Below, in pieces: positions 37,843 to 49,393 of a stretch of DNA of 64,000 nt. A program made the position numbers and the translations under genes. The stretch's first letter is position 1, and each line of letters begins with the position of its first letter. Below the pieces are notes generated by a model. That model saw only the letters and a program-made list of their open reading frames with translations. It did no database searches and was not told the origin of the DNA. Source of the DNA: Klebsormidium nitens (Eukaryota > Streptophyta > Klebsormidiophyceae > Klebsormidiales > Klebsormidiaceae); assembly GCA_000708835.1 (NCBI GenBank), contig DF237141.1, positions 1-64,000 on the forward strand. Reading direction: 5' to 3'.

Positions 37843-40800
37843 ATGGAGTTGGTCGACGAGGGCCTCTACGCCATTGATCGCCCCTACCCCAACCCTGCCG
37901 ACCTCACGGACGAGGTTGAGAGGCCTGGCCCGGGTCCCCAGTCAGAAAAGCTGTCCCCCCATCCTATGTACTCCCCTGGTGCCCTTTCTTGGTTTGATGT
38001 CCGAGTAATCTACGTCCGAGTCTCTGGCTGTCCGCAGGAAGCTTCTCCGGACACCCTGCTCTGCCGCTTCCCTCCGCGGGGAAGTACAACGAGTGTAGAG
38101 TTGAACGGGGTTGTCATCCCCCCCCAGGAGGAGATTCTGGTGACTCTCAGACGGGACCGGGTGGACTGCAACTCAGAGGAAGCAACCTACGTAAGCACGG
38201 ACAACATCCGTGCGAACGGGTCTCTCAATTTTGAGGTGGGCGCGGCACCCGAGAACGAGCTGATTGTGTGTGGTGTGCTGGAGAGAAACGAGACGCCGCT
38301 GAAAGGGTTCGGAGGATATGGGGTGCCGGTCAAGACGGAATGGAGCCTCGACGTCTCCTGTGCAGTCAGCAGCATCGGGTGCTGCTTCATCAAGCCGGAC
38401 CCGCTCGACTTTGACACGCCGCCGTCACAGCCGCTTGTGGAGGTGTGCCTGGTGGGCAAGTTTGAGGCAGCCCCGGTGAGGTTAAGACTGCCGCACGCTT
38501 TTTGAAACGGGTCGAATAGTTTCCGAGCATAGGTGGTTGTTGTCTCCTTCACTTTGTCAAATCATTTGCAAGTGAATGGATGATGCCCTTGTGGTTGTTG
38601 TTGAGTTTCTTCATGCGGATGCAGCGCTCGTAGTTTCAGCCCCAACGATGGAGTCCTTACATTCTTGCTCAAACTGGAACATCGTGATGTCACCCTGTCT
38701 TTTCTGTGCGCTTGTTGTGGCAATGGTCGGTGCCTTTAGTGCCTGCATCAGGTTTAGGGTCTGCATCAGGTTTGGTTGCTCAAGGCACTATTACTGGCAG
38801 CATAGTGATTATTAAAGTCCGGTTCATTAGTTGCTCTGAGCTGATTGGCAATATTGTCTAGTTGCTGCTGTTTGAAGATTGCAGTCATGCAAATGGAGCG
38901 GGGAAATAGTGGTCATGGCAGAAGCTGCACCCGTCCACCAACTACCTGTTTCCGGCCGTCTCTTCACATTTGTGCAATGCATCTTCATCTCGCCAAATTG
39001 GTTTAAGAGGATGAAAATGTAGAGGAAAGCACCTGACGGGCACTGGTCCTGGTGATCTGAGTGTTCATCCTGGGAGGTTGAGGTTTGGGGTTTTGATGCA
39101 AAGCGGTGAAAGACTTTCTGAGCAGTTGACGAAGCAAAGTCGGCAGCTTGATTTGGTTTGTTCCTCTTCGCTTTTCTGAAGTCTGGGGTCCTTACACACG
39201 CAGCATATTCTGCTCGATGTGGTTTAATCTTCAGTATTTTCTCCCTCCCCTGCACGAGCTTTTCTTTGGAAAGCTCGTCCTTTTTTTCTTGAAAAGCTGG
39301 GAAGCAATCCTCTCTTCTCTACATTGGGTCAGATCAAGCATTGGTTGAGCACTTTGCATGCCACTAGATTGGGAGTGCATGAGCCAACTTAAGCAGCCAG
39401 TTGAGGACTCGTGTCCAACATTCCTCATAGGTTGATTTCTTGTAGGATGCAATCACGAGAAATCAAGAAACCCATCCTGCAAGGCCTGCATGGTTGCATC
39501 TTCTCTCAGAGGGGCAATTGAGAGCTCAGTTCTTGGCATGCCCCGTACTTCTCTGCAGAGCTATATTTCAGGAGGGGGGCAACTGAGAGCTCAGTTTCTT
39601 CGCATGCCCCATACTTTTTTGCAGAGCTGTTTTTATGATTGTTTCATCCTGCATTCTGCTTTCCTTGTAGCAGCCACCAAAACGATGGGCTCCCATATGT
39701 TGACGTCGGGGGCAACTTAAATGCCAGTTCTGTTTGAGCTTGTAAGACTGGTTAACGAAGCCTCCGATTCAATCTGGGCCAGCAGCGCTTGATATCAGTT
39801 GCATTGAGGCCTTGTGTTGCTTTGCCCAGCCAGCATTGAATGGTTTTTGATACACGGGTGACAATCCCCATCTGCTTTGGTCATGATGCCCCCAAGGAAT
39901 TGCAAAAAGCTTCATCTTCAAGCGTTTTACTTGAAATGGTGACAAATGAGTCAGCACTTCAGTCTGTGTAGTTCACGGGCTCTGCAATTCATCGGGCAAG
40001 ATTAGGAAAGCTGCCCCTCCAAGGCACCCTGAGTCTGTATTAAAGTAGGCCAACCCCCACTTTCAAGGATACTTTTCTCAAGTTTCTGGTTTTCACCTAT
40101 CTCACAACTGCTGGGGATGGTCTCCGAAAGGGATTTTAAGCTTGTCAGAAGGCTCCAAGGTCTATTTTAACCTTGATTTGTCAAGACCAGGAGCTTCTGA
40201 CAACCGCGGGATTGTAGGTCTGCGACTTGACCGCAGCAGCCCATGCTGTTCTGCTGACTCTGACCAAATGAAGATGGTTCCTCATGTGTGGCCTTTCTAT
40301 CCATTTCAATGTTTTCTCACCAAAAGACAGTCTCTCTTGTGGTACAGGTGTGTCTGGAGCAGACCGTGAAGTTGGTGGCGCGCAGACGGAGTCTCCGGAA
40401 GACGGCTCTCGATGCAATCCCAGAGGATGATGAGGGGGCCAAGTTCTACAGGGAGGTCCATGGCGACATTTACGAGAAAGAGGTCAGTCCTCTTGTTGAG
40501 TTTCGCCAGCCCTAACTTCGATTGTTCCTGTCAATTGTTCCTGGTCTCAAAGCAGTCAAGCTAACTTTGACACAAGAGGGAGTCTTTGGAGGAAGACAGT
40601 AAGTAGGTAAGCGCTCAGCAGTGCAGACCTCTGAACTGCAGCAGTGAGTGCCTTCCTCAAGATGACGTCTCTGCTTCCATCTCTAAACCAGGCACACTAC
40701 AATCTGCACTGTCTCTTGTTGAATCTGCTCGTTGGGGATTGGATGCCTGGCAAATCCATTTCTTGTTTCACCTTCTGAAGATTGTCGTTCTTGCTTGGCC

Positions 40801-41030
40801 AGGACCGGGAACTGATGCCTTACAGCAGGCAACAGCTCGCATACTACGAGAAGCTTTCCCTGGACGATTATGGAGAAGGGGAAGAAGGGGAGCTGACTTG
40901 GTTCACAGCAGGCGTGAGAGTTGGCGTCGGTCTTGGCCTTGGGCTTATGCTGGGCGTCGGAATCGGGATCGGATTGATGGTCAAAACGTATCATACGACA
41001 ACTCGCACGCTGAAGAGGGGTCTGTTTTAA
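37843..41030 (+). CDS. AT1G01500-like plant-conserved protein
   Basis: Three exons, 37843-38475, 40348-40482 and 40803-41030 (331 aa), all at phase 0. The body carries a conserved string of the plant family annotated in Arabidopsis as 'erythronate-4-phosphate dehydrogenase family' (AT1G01500): SWFDVRVIYVR, LEVNG-like VELNGVVIPP, LRRDRVD..SEEATYVSTDNIR, FEVG, EWSLDVSC and RKTALDAIPE. The C-terminus ends in ELTWFTAGVRV followed by a glycine-zipper hydrophobic span (residues 293-316) and a short basic tail, so it is probably tail-anchored. The dehydrogenase name is not supported by any NAD-binding fold that I can see; function is unknown. Intron 1 is very long (1,872 bp) and includes a 50-bp direct duplication. 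Confidence 0.85.
39511..39628. repeat. Direct duplication of ~52 bp in a long intron
   Basis: Two copies starting GGGGCAATTGAGAGCTCAGT (39511) and GGGGCAACTGAGAGCTCAGT (39577), each continuing to GCATGCCCC.TACTT and TGCAGAGCT. They lie in intron 1 of the AT1G01500-like gene. Confidence 0.8.
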
Positions 41031-44000
41031 GCTGCTCATGTGGCCAGTTGAGTTCCTTTCAGAATAAGCAGAGTGCTCCGCTCGGAAGGAGTTTGCCTCT
41101 CAGGGTTTGACGGCCATTCTTCACGCGTTTGAAACACCTTGTTACCATGGTCCGTGAGCACCAATATCGATGTTAGGTTTAATGAAACTTGACTCTTAGT
41201 CAAAAGTCCTGTCAAACTGAAGCTCAGTTTGTCATGGGAGCTTCTCCCAGTTGCACTGCATAGGTGCTAGACACTGTCCTTGTCAATTTGTAAGTAATAA
41301 ACCGATGTGGCCCTCCCAAGTTTGGGCAAACTTCCAATCTTCTGAATCCTTTTTAGTCCTAATCGGCATGAGCCGCTGATTACGTACAACCAGGAACGGG
41401 ATTCTGCCCATCTCGATAATCCATCTTCTTTTTGCTTCTCTTTGCTTCTCTTTGCGGATGTGCATGACTGCATCATATGGTAATCCGCAATACTCCCTTA
41501 TCTATACACATGACATTGCGGGTGGCAATCATAGCTATGTCCATTGTTGCAGGGCCCATGCACAACAGAGAGCCAAACGGTCTATCTGCGCGGTCCCGTT
41601 GTGCAGAAATGTTATAAGCGCAATCAAACGTCATGTGCTGCAGACATGGCAAATCCGACTCAACCACTACAAGTCCATATCGATTCTACGATGACTTGCC
41701 GGGTTGAACGCAGTCCATGCCGCAATGTCGAAATGCATGTAAACCTCAAATACTGGGTGCACCATCATGAAAACATTGTCTCAAGCTGTACACAGCATGT
41801 GCAGAGTCGGCGAACATTTCGAACATTTTTCACATCTTTCGGGGTTCGATCTGTAACTTCTGCACATGAGCCGTCAACGCGACTGAGGGCAATCGGGCAA
41901 CAACACTGAGCGCAACTTATTGTACTTGCGTTGCCATCATTCATGCTGAGGAGCGATTGCCAGAGTGGATGAAGGACTGCAGCTTGACTACAGGTATGTA
42001 TCATGATCGGAGAAGGCATGCACAGAAATCCTTTTCGAATTGAAATATGCAGTTAGTTGCTGTCTTTAGCATCTCAACTTCCTTGCGATGCTTTCTGCCA
42101 CAAATTTAAGCACGCATGGAGTCTGGTTGACGATACAGAGTTGAAGATTCAACAGCCACTTAGCATTTCTGGTAAGCTCCATTGTCATCGCATCCGCAGA
42201 GACTTGCTAAGACGGGTCCACAAAGGACAGGCAGCTTAAACGCATTCTTAAACCCCAAAGTCCAGCATCTTATCTGCTCGTAACAGCAGTAGCGCCGCAA
42301 CTACCTAGATGCGAGGTTGATGCCGCCGTTTCAGAGTGGCATGCATACGCTACAGGTACAACTGTTCGAAGCTCCTTAGCGGTAAACAGTAGGCAGTTGC
42401 TGTCATAGAGGCTTTTGCTCGGAAGGGTTTGCACCTCTCGATGCTGTGGCGCCCTCTCTCTGCATTCTAAGCAATTTCATCCGGGCCTGAACTTCACGCA
42501 ACCGGTTTTCTGACCCCCGCATCCGGCCATAAGAGAAAGCGAGCGCCGCAGATAGGCTGCCTGCAAGGAGGACAAAGTCGAGGGGCAGTGATTACTTCTT
42601 CAATGAGTAAAGGGACAACAGAATCTACATGGCTGACCAAACGATTCAAGGGGACACCACCTTGTTGTTGACGCTGAAAAGACACCCGCCTGAGTCTGAA
42701 GAGCACTGAGAATGACCTAACGTATTTTGGATTTGAGGACAGCTTCCAGCTTCTGGTTTCATACAAACACCGAGATAAGGAGAAAACTGGCAAGAAACTC
42801 ATTCGTCTGATGTGGTCGACCAAGCTCCAGGTTGATGGTGCAGCCAACAACTCAACAAGAGTCTGCCAATTAGATACTCAGGTTCTCAAAGGGGCACACG
42901 GTCCTTCCTTCTTTCTTTCAATCCTCTACAAATGCATCCACTCAGCTTAATAATCCTACGGGGTCTGTATGAACCAGCGGCAGCCGGCGTTCTGGTTTGC
43001 CTCTGGAGTCTGGAGCCACGATTCTGAGCAACTAACCACCGACTCGATGCACCACAGAGAATGAAACCAATTGGTTTTAAAAAGATACTCGTGGTCGAAT
43101 TAAAGGGTGTTTTGCGCAACCAGCCCCTCCGTGGACCAGACGAGAAAACCGCAACATCTGCCTAGGGCTAGGCCACCCATCTATGGATGAAGTGCCCCTC
43201 AAGTTGTGAAGAATCGCGGAGAGGGGCTCAAAAAGTTGCCTGGAGAAACGTTTTCTCACCACCTTTGAAGTTCACCAGGTCAATGTCCAAAAGTTAAGAT
43301 GGTGGCACAACCACACGCATAATGAGGTGAAGGCACCAGTGAACCTGCTGAACAGAGCCAGTCAATCAAACCACACGACCTTGCAGTGTTCCCATTTGTT
43401 GAGGTTCTGCCCCAAAACAACTCAAACTTGCACTTCCATGAGCGGGTTGGTACAATGTTGAAGCACGCAAGCAACGCCTGACTGCTGTATACTCACCAAA
43501 AACAGTGATGTATGAATACCACACGTATGGATAAGTGTGAAAGTGCTCCTTTGCTGCATAAAACTTCCCCTCCCAGCTCTCCTGCCCCTCCTGCGGACGG
43601 TCAGCACTATCTACCATGGTCTAAGATGGTTTGGCTTAACGGATGCACAAGCTCCTCGATGCCAATTTGCTGGCCGTTCAGCGGACCTATACGGCGGCTT
43701 TAGCTTGCACGGCTTTGCAGAACTTGGCAGCTGTACTTGCTACCTACTTTCACAAGCTGATTAATCTGCTATCGGCCCCTTATCGCTTCTCATACGTCAT
43801 ACCGTCCAGCAGTGAAGCAGTTCGAAGCCTCAAATTAGGGACCGGGAGGAGTTGTCAATCTTGCAAAAGCTGTTGGGGCCAGTCAAACCGAAGAGGCTCT
43901 CCCTTCCTCCTCCCTTCCTTTCCTGCAGCTGCTTGAGCCTTGAGCGTCCCCCTTCTTCGGACTTCCGCCCTCTTCCTGTGGCGAACAACTAGAGCTGAAG

Positions 44001-44500
44001 CTTCTTGGGCTCCAAGTTCCAACTTCGAAGTCCATCCATTGCAACAATTTCCACCAATGAAAATATTTCAAGAACCATTACCGGGCAACCCTCTCGCGAT
44101 TGGGCCGGATGCATGGCAGTCCTACCTGGCATGAAAACCATCCACGTGTCCCGCTGCCGACAGTGTGACACCGAGTCTACGTGGCTTCTGCAGTGGTGCC
44201 GCGGTGAATTCTCGGCCAGGAATATTGGCTGCTCAAGATTCCTTGATCCTCGGACAATTTTGACGGCCCAACAGGCTACAGAGACTCGGAGCTCTGCTCA
44301 AGGAAGGACTGCGCCACAGAAGCAGAAGGCGCAGGGTGGAAGGCTATCGCGGCCAATTGGGGGTTCTGTGAGGACTGCATTCTGTCTTTCCTGCAGGAGC
44401 GAGGTGTGACAGAGCTGCTGTAGGTCTTTTAACGTCTTTTAGAAAGGGCGCGGCAGCCAGGGCGGCTCTTGTCGTCAGCAGTTCGAGCGCAGAATGGGAG
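41031..44500. other. Long intergenic region with no supported gene
   Basis: About 3.5 kb. Short open frames exist on both strands, but none shows a domain, repeat structure or linked splice sites. Composition is close to the introns. An undetected 5' exon of the gene at 44501 could lie near its right end. Confidence 0.45.
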
Positions 44501-45676
44501 ATGGTCTATATGGTCTCGTGCGTCGCAATGCCGACAGTGGCTGCTCTTGCTGTCATGCTGGCTCGGTGGAAGGGCAAGAAGCCTGCCCCGTCTGTCCCCT
44601 TGTCAGGCAAAGCCCCCTCTCCTGAGGTTCAAGAAAGTTCAACAAGCAATCTGAAGTCCTGCAGTGATGACAGCATAGCATCCCCCCAGCATTGCAGAAA
44701 GCGGAGGGGAAAGTCACAGAGAAAAGAGAGCAATGAAAAGATTATTAGGCGGGTCACCAGTTGCCCCGACTTTGCGGTTGTTCGGGTGCTGAAAACGAGC
44801 GCCAAGAGCGGGCGGCAGGCGTCGTACAGCAACCTCAAAGATCGGCGCCTGCAAGACGAGATTGCGAAACTGGCTGATAAGCTATTGCACCAGGCAGAGC
44901 GGCGGTGTGAATGGGGGCAGGACTGTGGGTGCGAATGGGGGCAGGGCTGCCAAAAGTGGGGCTGTGACTGTGGAGAGAGTTGTCAGCAAATAAGCGCTTT
45001 TGGTGGGGCGAGCGCAGAGTGGTTCTCAGATGCGGCGATGTCAGACCGGGGTCGAAAGGCGTGCGCGTCGCTCGATGCGCTGTGGGCCAGGCGCGCGGTG
45101 ACAAACCGGGCGAAACAGGTGGAGAACTTTGTGACGAAAGGGATCCCCTCAGAGGCGGAGGGGCCCTCTGGGAATAACCGCGCTGTGGCAAAGCAGGGAA
45201 CGGGAATGCAGGGTGATGCGACGGTCGGGGTTGGTAGGAAAAATGAGCAGAAAGTAGGGGGGGCGCTGATGGGGCGATTAGACTACTACGACCAGCTGCG
45301 GCTGGCCTTGTTTGAGAAAACAGATGCAGCGCGAGTGAGCGTCCGTCGCTCGCTTCTGTCGGGGGCGCTGGCGAGGCCTGGAGACTGCAATGTGGTGAAA
45401 TACTGGGGAAACCAGGATCGCGCCGGCGGCGTTGCGGAAGCGGGGCTGAGGGGAGAAAGCGACATGTTGTGGAGTGTCAGCACGGATGCAATCGTAGAAA
45501 GCTGGGATTTGAGGGCGGCGCACACACCGGTGCTGCGCCACGTAATGCAGCTAGGGGAAGGGAAGTGGGGCGTGAAAGGTTTGGAAGTGACTGGCTCGCA
45601 GCTGCTTGTCAAGTTGGCCGCTGAACAGGAGATTAGCTTAGACGGAAGAAGACTGACGGGAGCAGTGACATGTTGA
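44501..45676 (+). CDS. Hypothetical protein with N-terminal membrane segment and Cys repeats
   Basis: A single 391-codon open frame from ATG to TGA with GC-rich codon use like the other exons in the window. Residues 3-22 are hydrophobic (signal peptide or membrane anchor), followed by a Lys/Arg-rich Ser-rich stretch. Near residues 135-165 there is a Cys-rich part made of the repeats CEWGQDCG, CEWGQGCQ, WGCDCGESC. The C-terminal 150 residues look ordered (FEKTDAARVSVRRSLLSG, MLWSVSTDAIVESWD, KWGVKGLEVTG) and may form a small mixed fold. I do not recognise the family. The Cys spacing is compatible with metal binding, but that is inference. It stands alone, with long spacers on both sides. Confidence 0.6.
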   Translation: MVYMVSCVAMPTVAALAVMLARWKGKKPAPSVPLSGKAPSPEVQESSTSNLKSCSDDSIASPQHCRKRRGKSQRKESNEKIIRRVTSCPDFAVVRVLKTSAKSGRQASYSNLKDRRLQDEIAKLADKLLHQAERRCEWGQDCGCEWGQGCQKWGCDCGESCQQISAFGGASAEWFSDAAMSDRGRKACASLDALWARRAVTNRAKQVENFVTKGIPSEAEGPSGNNRAVAKQGTGMQGDATVGVGRKNEQKVGGALMGRLDYYDQLRLALFEKTDAARVSVRRSLLSGALARPGDCNVVKYWGNQDRAGGVAEAGLRGESDMLWSVSTDAIVESWDLRAAHTPVLRHVMQLGEGKWGVKGLEVTGSQLLVKLAAEQEISLDGRRLTGAVTC

Positions 45677-47214
45677 CAGGACGGCGTTAGGACAAGTAGG
45701 CGCGGGCCAATTGCCCATTTTGGTGTGGGCCACTGAGGCAGTTGTTCGACCGTAGATGTATACTGAAAGTCGGGAGTGAACGAGACAAGTTGAGTTGCCT
45801 TAGAAGTTCATTTGTAGAGTAGACTCGGATCACACCCTTCGACGACGGGCAGTTCTTTACAGGTTAGGAAGTGCATCGTGTTCATTCTGTAACATAGTCC
45901 ATCTTTTGGGTTTTGTGGTCTGGTAAATTTGCAACGTAAGTGTACAAGCGGTGCTTTGCTAGCTGAACATCAAGTCGTCAATTCTGACAGTGCTAGCGGT
46001 CCCCACGGACATGTATTTTGCTCCTCAAAATACTGGTCAGGCAGGCCAACCATTTGTACCTTTGCTTCGAACCAGGTTCGACATTCATTACATGCTTGCC
46101 GCCAAGTGCAAATGGAACAATCACGTTTGCCAGTGCGAGGCTTTCAAGTCTAAGAAGGAAAATTTTTGCGCGTTCGTTTTAGACACATGTGAAGAGGACG
46201 TACGCATGACAATTCACTCTGGCAGAGTGTGACTGTTCTGAGCCAATGTATCATTCAGCATGGCCAGCGTTTGCAAGTCTCATGTATCTGGATTTGCAGC
46301 CAGGACTACGGTAGTGACGTAATACATACACACAGCTGTCGCACGGAATGACTAGCAAGCTAGACATACCAGTCATTCCCATCAGCTTAGCAATCTGGGC
46401 ATTCGTTTATCACAACATTCATGTACGCTTCTCAGTCATTCGAAACCTAGCTCGAAACCCAGTAAGAAGGCCTCAATGATAGCTGCAGAGGGTCACTGCA
46501 TCTTCAACATTGTTTGTTGTGCCGTTGGCCGGGGACGAACTTCAAGTTGGGGTGAGGGATACTACATAGGTAGTCGCCAGCTTGAATGGCATGACGGGGA
46601 TGGATCATTATCATCCAGAATCATTCTCGTGCAGATGTAGGCAAGCTAGCGTCTAGAAACGAGCACCGACAATTACTCTAAACGTGAGTCGATGTGCGCG
46701 ATCTTGTTGCAGCGTGATCATGAAGTCTGATAATCTCTCGATCGACTATGTGGGCTGAATTCACATGTTTACTTTCAAGTGTTTCACATGTTTATGAGTA
46801 AGCTACTGGGTTCGCAGTCGAGCAGAAACATGTTGGCCGTTTGGCGTCGTTTGCATCGTTTAACCATTAGTGTCAAGGTTTGAATACACGAATAGTGCTG
46901 AATCAACATGTATTGCAGTCTGATGACTTTGCAATCTGAAGGTTCCGTTTTCAGCATCTCGGCTGCGCCCATGTGCATCCCTCTTCGCCTCTCTCAGTCT
47001 AACAACCTCTGCGTGCCCGGCAGAGCAGGGTACCTCCCACAAGTAATACAACTCCACTACCTCAATCTTAAGAGTCATATCTGCTAAGCAACTTCGAAAC
47101 GCTGAGGGCCATATATCATCCAAAACAGGGTGGCGTACAAACTGAGAAGACCCACAATAACGTTCCAAGCAATAAAGATAGATGTGGGTTTAGAGGGACG
47201 TCCGACTGACTGAC
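45677..47214. other. Intergenic region, nothing recognised
   Basis: About 1.5 kb of AT-richer sequence between the Cys-repeat gene and the decayed membrane-protein copy. No frame or RNA gene can be supported. Confidence 0.5.
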
Positions 47215-48141
47215 GACTTGAATCCGTTGTACCGATTGCCTAGCTGCTTGCAGTTATCTGGGAATCCAACATAAGTGTTCCTTTTGGGCGCTTTGCGTAG
47301 TTTCAAACTCAGCCTTGTGCCCTCCCTCCCTTGAGCCCTTCAGACGGGTCGGGCAAGATTAGCGGCCCCAAGCTTCGGACAGCTGTCCTTGGTATCAATT
47401 CGTTCATCGCCGCGAAGGTCATGTAGACAGCCAGGACCACCACGAGAATAAAGGTGACCCGGAGATATGCAAGTATGAGAACCTCTGCTTGCTCGCGGGC
47501 AGACAGCTTCTTTCATTTTTGAGTTGTCTTTGCGCTCCGAATCCCTTGTCTCTTCTCGAATTTACCAGATTAAGACCGTGATGCCGAATCCACGGGCGCA
47601 GCGAGCGGCCGTTCAGAACCCTCCTTTCCTGCCCTTTGTCGATTCCACATTTAAGCTGCTCCGAGTCTGGTATACCGTATTGTGCTGCTTCCTGCGAAAG
47701 CAGCAGGGGCATACCCCACGAAGTCCATGATGTGCATCCTTAAAAGGATCAAAGTTGCGCAAAGCACCTTAAAGAACGAAGCCCAGTACTTGACGGTTCT
47801 CAAATGACAGGGACGCGTACGCACAGCGGTTTCGACCAGCCGCGGCTGATTACACGCGCTGTTGGGCGCCGGTACCTGGTACGATTTGCAGTGGGCCCAA
47901 CGAATGTGAACTCAGGCTCGAATGCTGATCGAAACGCGTCTTCGGGGAAAAACCATGGCCAGCATCTAATCACCTTGAGAAGACCAGCGTCTGTTTCTCC
48001 AAATAGGGAAACGTTACGTCCGAGGCACTTCTTGAGCAGAAACTTTTTCATCACATCTGGCTCGGGGAGATTCAACCGGGCACCCGGGAAGCTGTGCTGA
48101 AGCCCAGCGCACCGCAGAGCAGACGCATACATGTAAGTCAC
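47215..48141 (-). pseudogene. Decayed copy A of the clustered membrane-protein family
   Basis: Read on the minus strand, three separate stretches match the intact paralogues in the right order. First, LNLPEPD...LLKVIRCWPW...FEPEFTF (about 48080-47900) matches the ectodomain. Second, KYWASF plus a hydrophobic span (about 47795-47700) matches membrane span 1. Third, AAMNELIPRTAVRSLGPLILPDPS and VGFP.NCKQLGN (about 47460-47220, frames differ) match span 2 and the conserved loop. Stops and frame changes break it, the first near 47800. Nucleotide identity to the intact copies is obvious, for example GAACGAAGCCCAGTACTT near 47776 against the same string in the copy at 50225. The upstream palindrome CGCGGCCGCG is also present. 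Confidence 0.7.
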
Positions 48142-49393
48142 ACCAACAAGCCATTGGCCGTTGCTTCATATTGCCAATGTCCGCCTCTTGGCGAGCCTCG
48201 GACTTCCTCAATGCTGCCGGATTTTGGAGTCGACAGTTTTTAGCTCCAGCATCAGAAACTTCCAGAGTGCGCGGCAGCCCGGCCGTGGCAGCTGCCTCGC
48301 GGCCGCACCGCGGTCAGGGTTCGGCATACATGCCAGTGCCGGTGCACGCGGCCGCGCGGTCGCACGCTCCGGGTGGATCAGAAGGCAGCTTTAACATCAC
48401 GTCACCTCGTGTTTGAAATAACACAGCCGTCATGAATATCTCAAGAGGGTAACAAGAGCGTCAGCGCAGCAATCTCGACGTTCTCGCGTCACGTGCGTGT
48501 TTCATTGTTGCTTTATCTGTCTGGCGACGCTTAGCTTCTGCCTAACTTCTGGCGATAAAGATCCTACGGACTCCGTAATGTTATTCTGGCCCCCTTCTGC
48601 TGGACCCACGTTCTGTCCTTAAGCTGAGCTGACGCACACTCATACGCCTCGACGAGACGCTCTTGTTGCCGTTCGCTCAGGTCCGAGTCTCTCTTCCTCT
48701 CTGATGAAGTTCTTATCAAGAAGCCCCATGCCAGGCTCGCTCGTTACCGTGTTGCTTGAAGAACACGGCTCCAGGAGGCAGAGACGGTGAACATCGTTAT
48801 CTCGTACGCATGTGGAGCTGACGCCAAAGGTACGCATGTGAGTCACCGCGAGCAATAGCTGTCGCTAGGCATTAATATGGGAACCAACGGAGAGCCTACT
48901 GAAAGTCTCATTAGGGGCGTATATATCTGCATAGGTCTGATAGAATCAAGTGCCCGATATGCCAATACACATGAGTGGCTGCACTCTCCGCACCGTTGCA
49001 TCGTCTGCTTGGGCCAGTACTCTTGACATGAGACACGAAAGAAAACGCAAGATCAACATTCAAACCAATAAGCAGCATGTGCTACTGATGCCACGTCTGT
49101 TTGAACAAGTCGTCGGAATTGAAGGTCCATTTGAAGCCACGAGTCGTCGATCAGATCAGCCACTTTGTTATCATGAGGCATCTGAAGTCGAGGTAACATG
49201 CCGGATTGGAGTAAACATCAATACGAGACATCTCAAACTCTACTGCCAACATCTTGTCCGTCACGTCTAGTAACGCCCACTCCTTAAAGAGCGGACCAAA
49301 GCGCTTCTCTTGTTTCAAATTTTCCTTGATACAGTCTCACGTTCCGGTCCAGCATAGTGATAGATTGATTGCTAGATTAACGGCTACTGCTCG
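48142..49393. promoter_or_regulatory. 5' flank of copy A and 3' flank of copy B
   Basis: The left part is the old upstream region of decayed copy A, with CGCGGCCGCG at 48347-48356, AACATCACGTCACCT near 48393 and GCGCAGCAATCTC near 48458. All three have counterparts upstream of copies B and C. The rest, to the end of copy B at 49394, holds nothing recognised. Confidence 0.45.
48347..48356. promoter_or_regulatory. CGCGGCCGCG palindrome upstream of copy A
   Basis: A perfect 10-bp palindrome about 240 bp upstream of the decayed copy A. It shares the 16-mer TGCACGCGGCCGCGCG with the site upstream of copy C. Confidence 0.5.

Noticed and set aside
43366-44409. Short plus and minus frames between 43.3 and 44.4 kb
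   Set aside because: Overlapping in all frames, no hydrophobic, Cys or repeat pattern, and no credible splice link to the gene at 44501.
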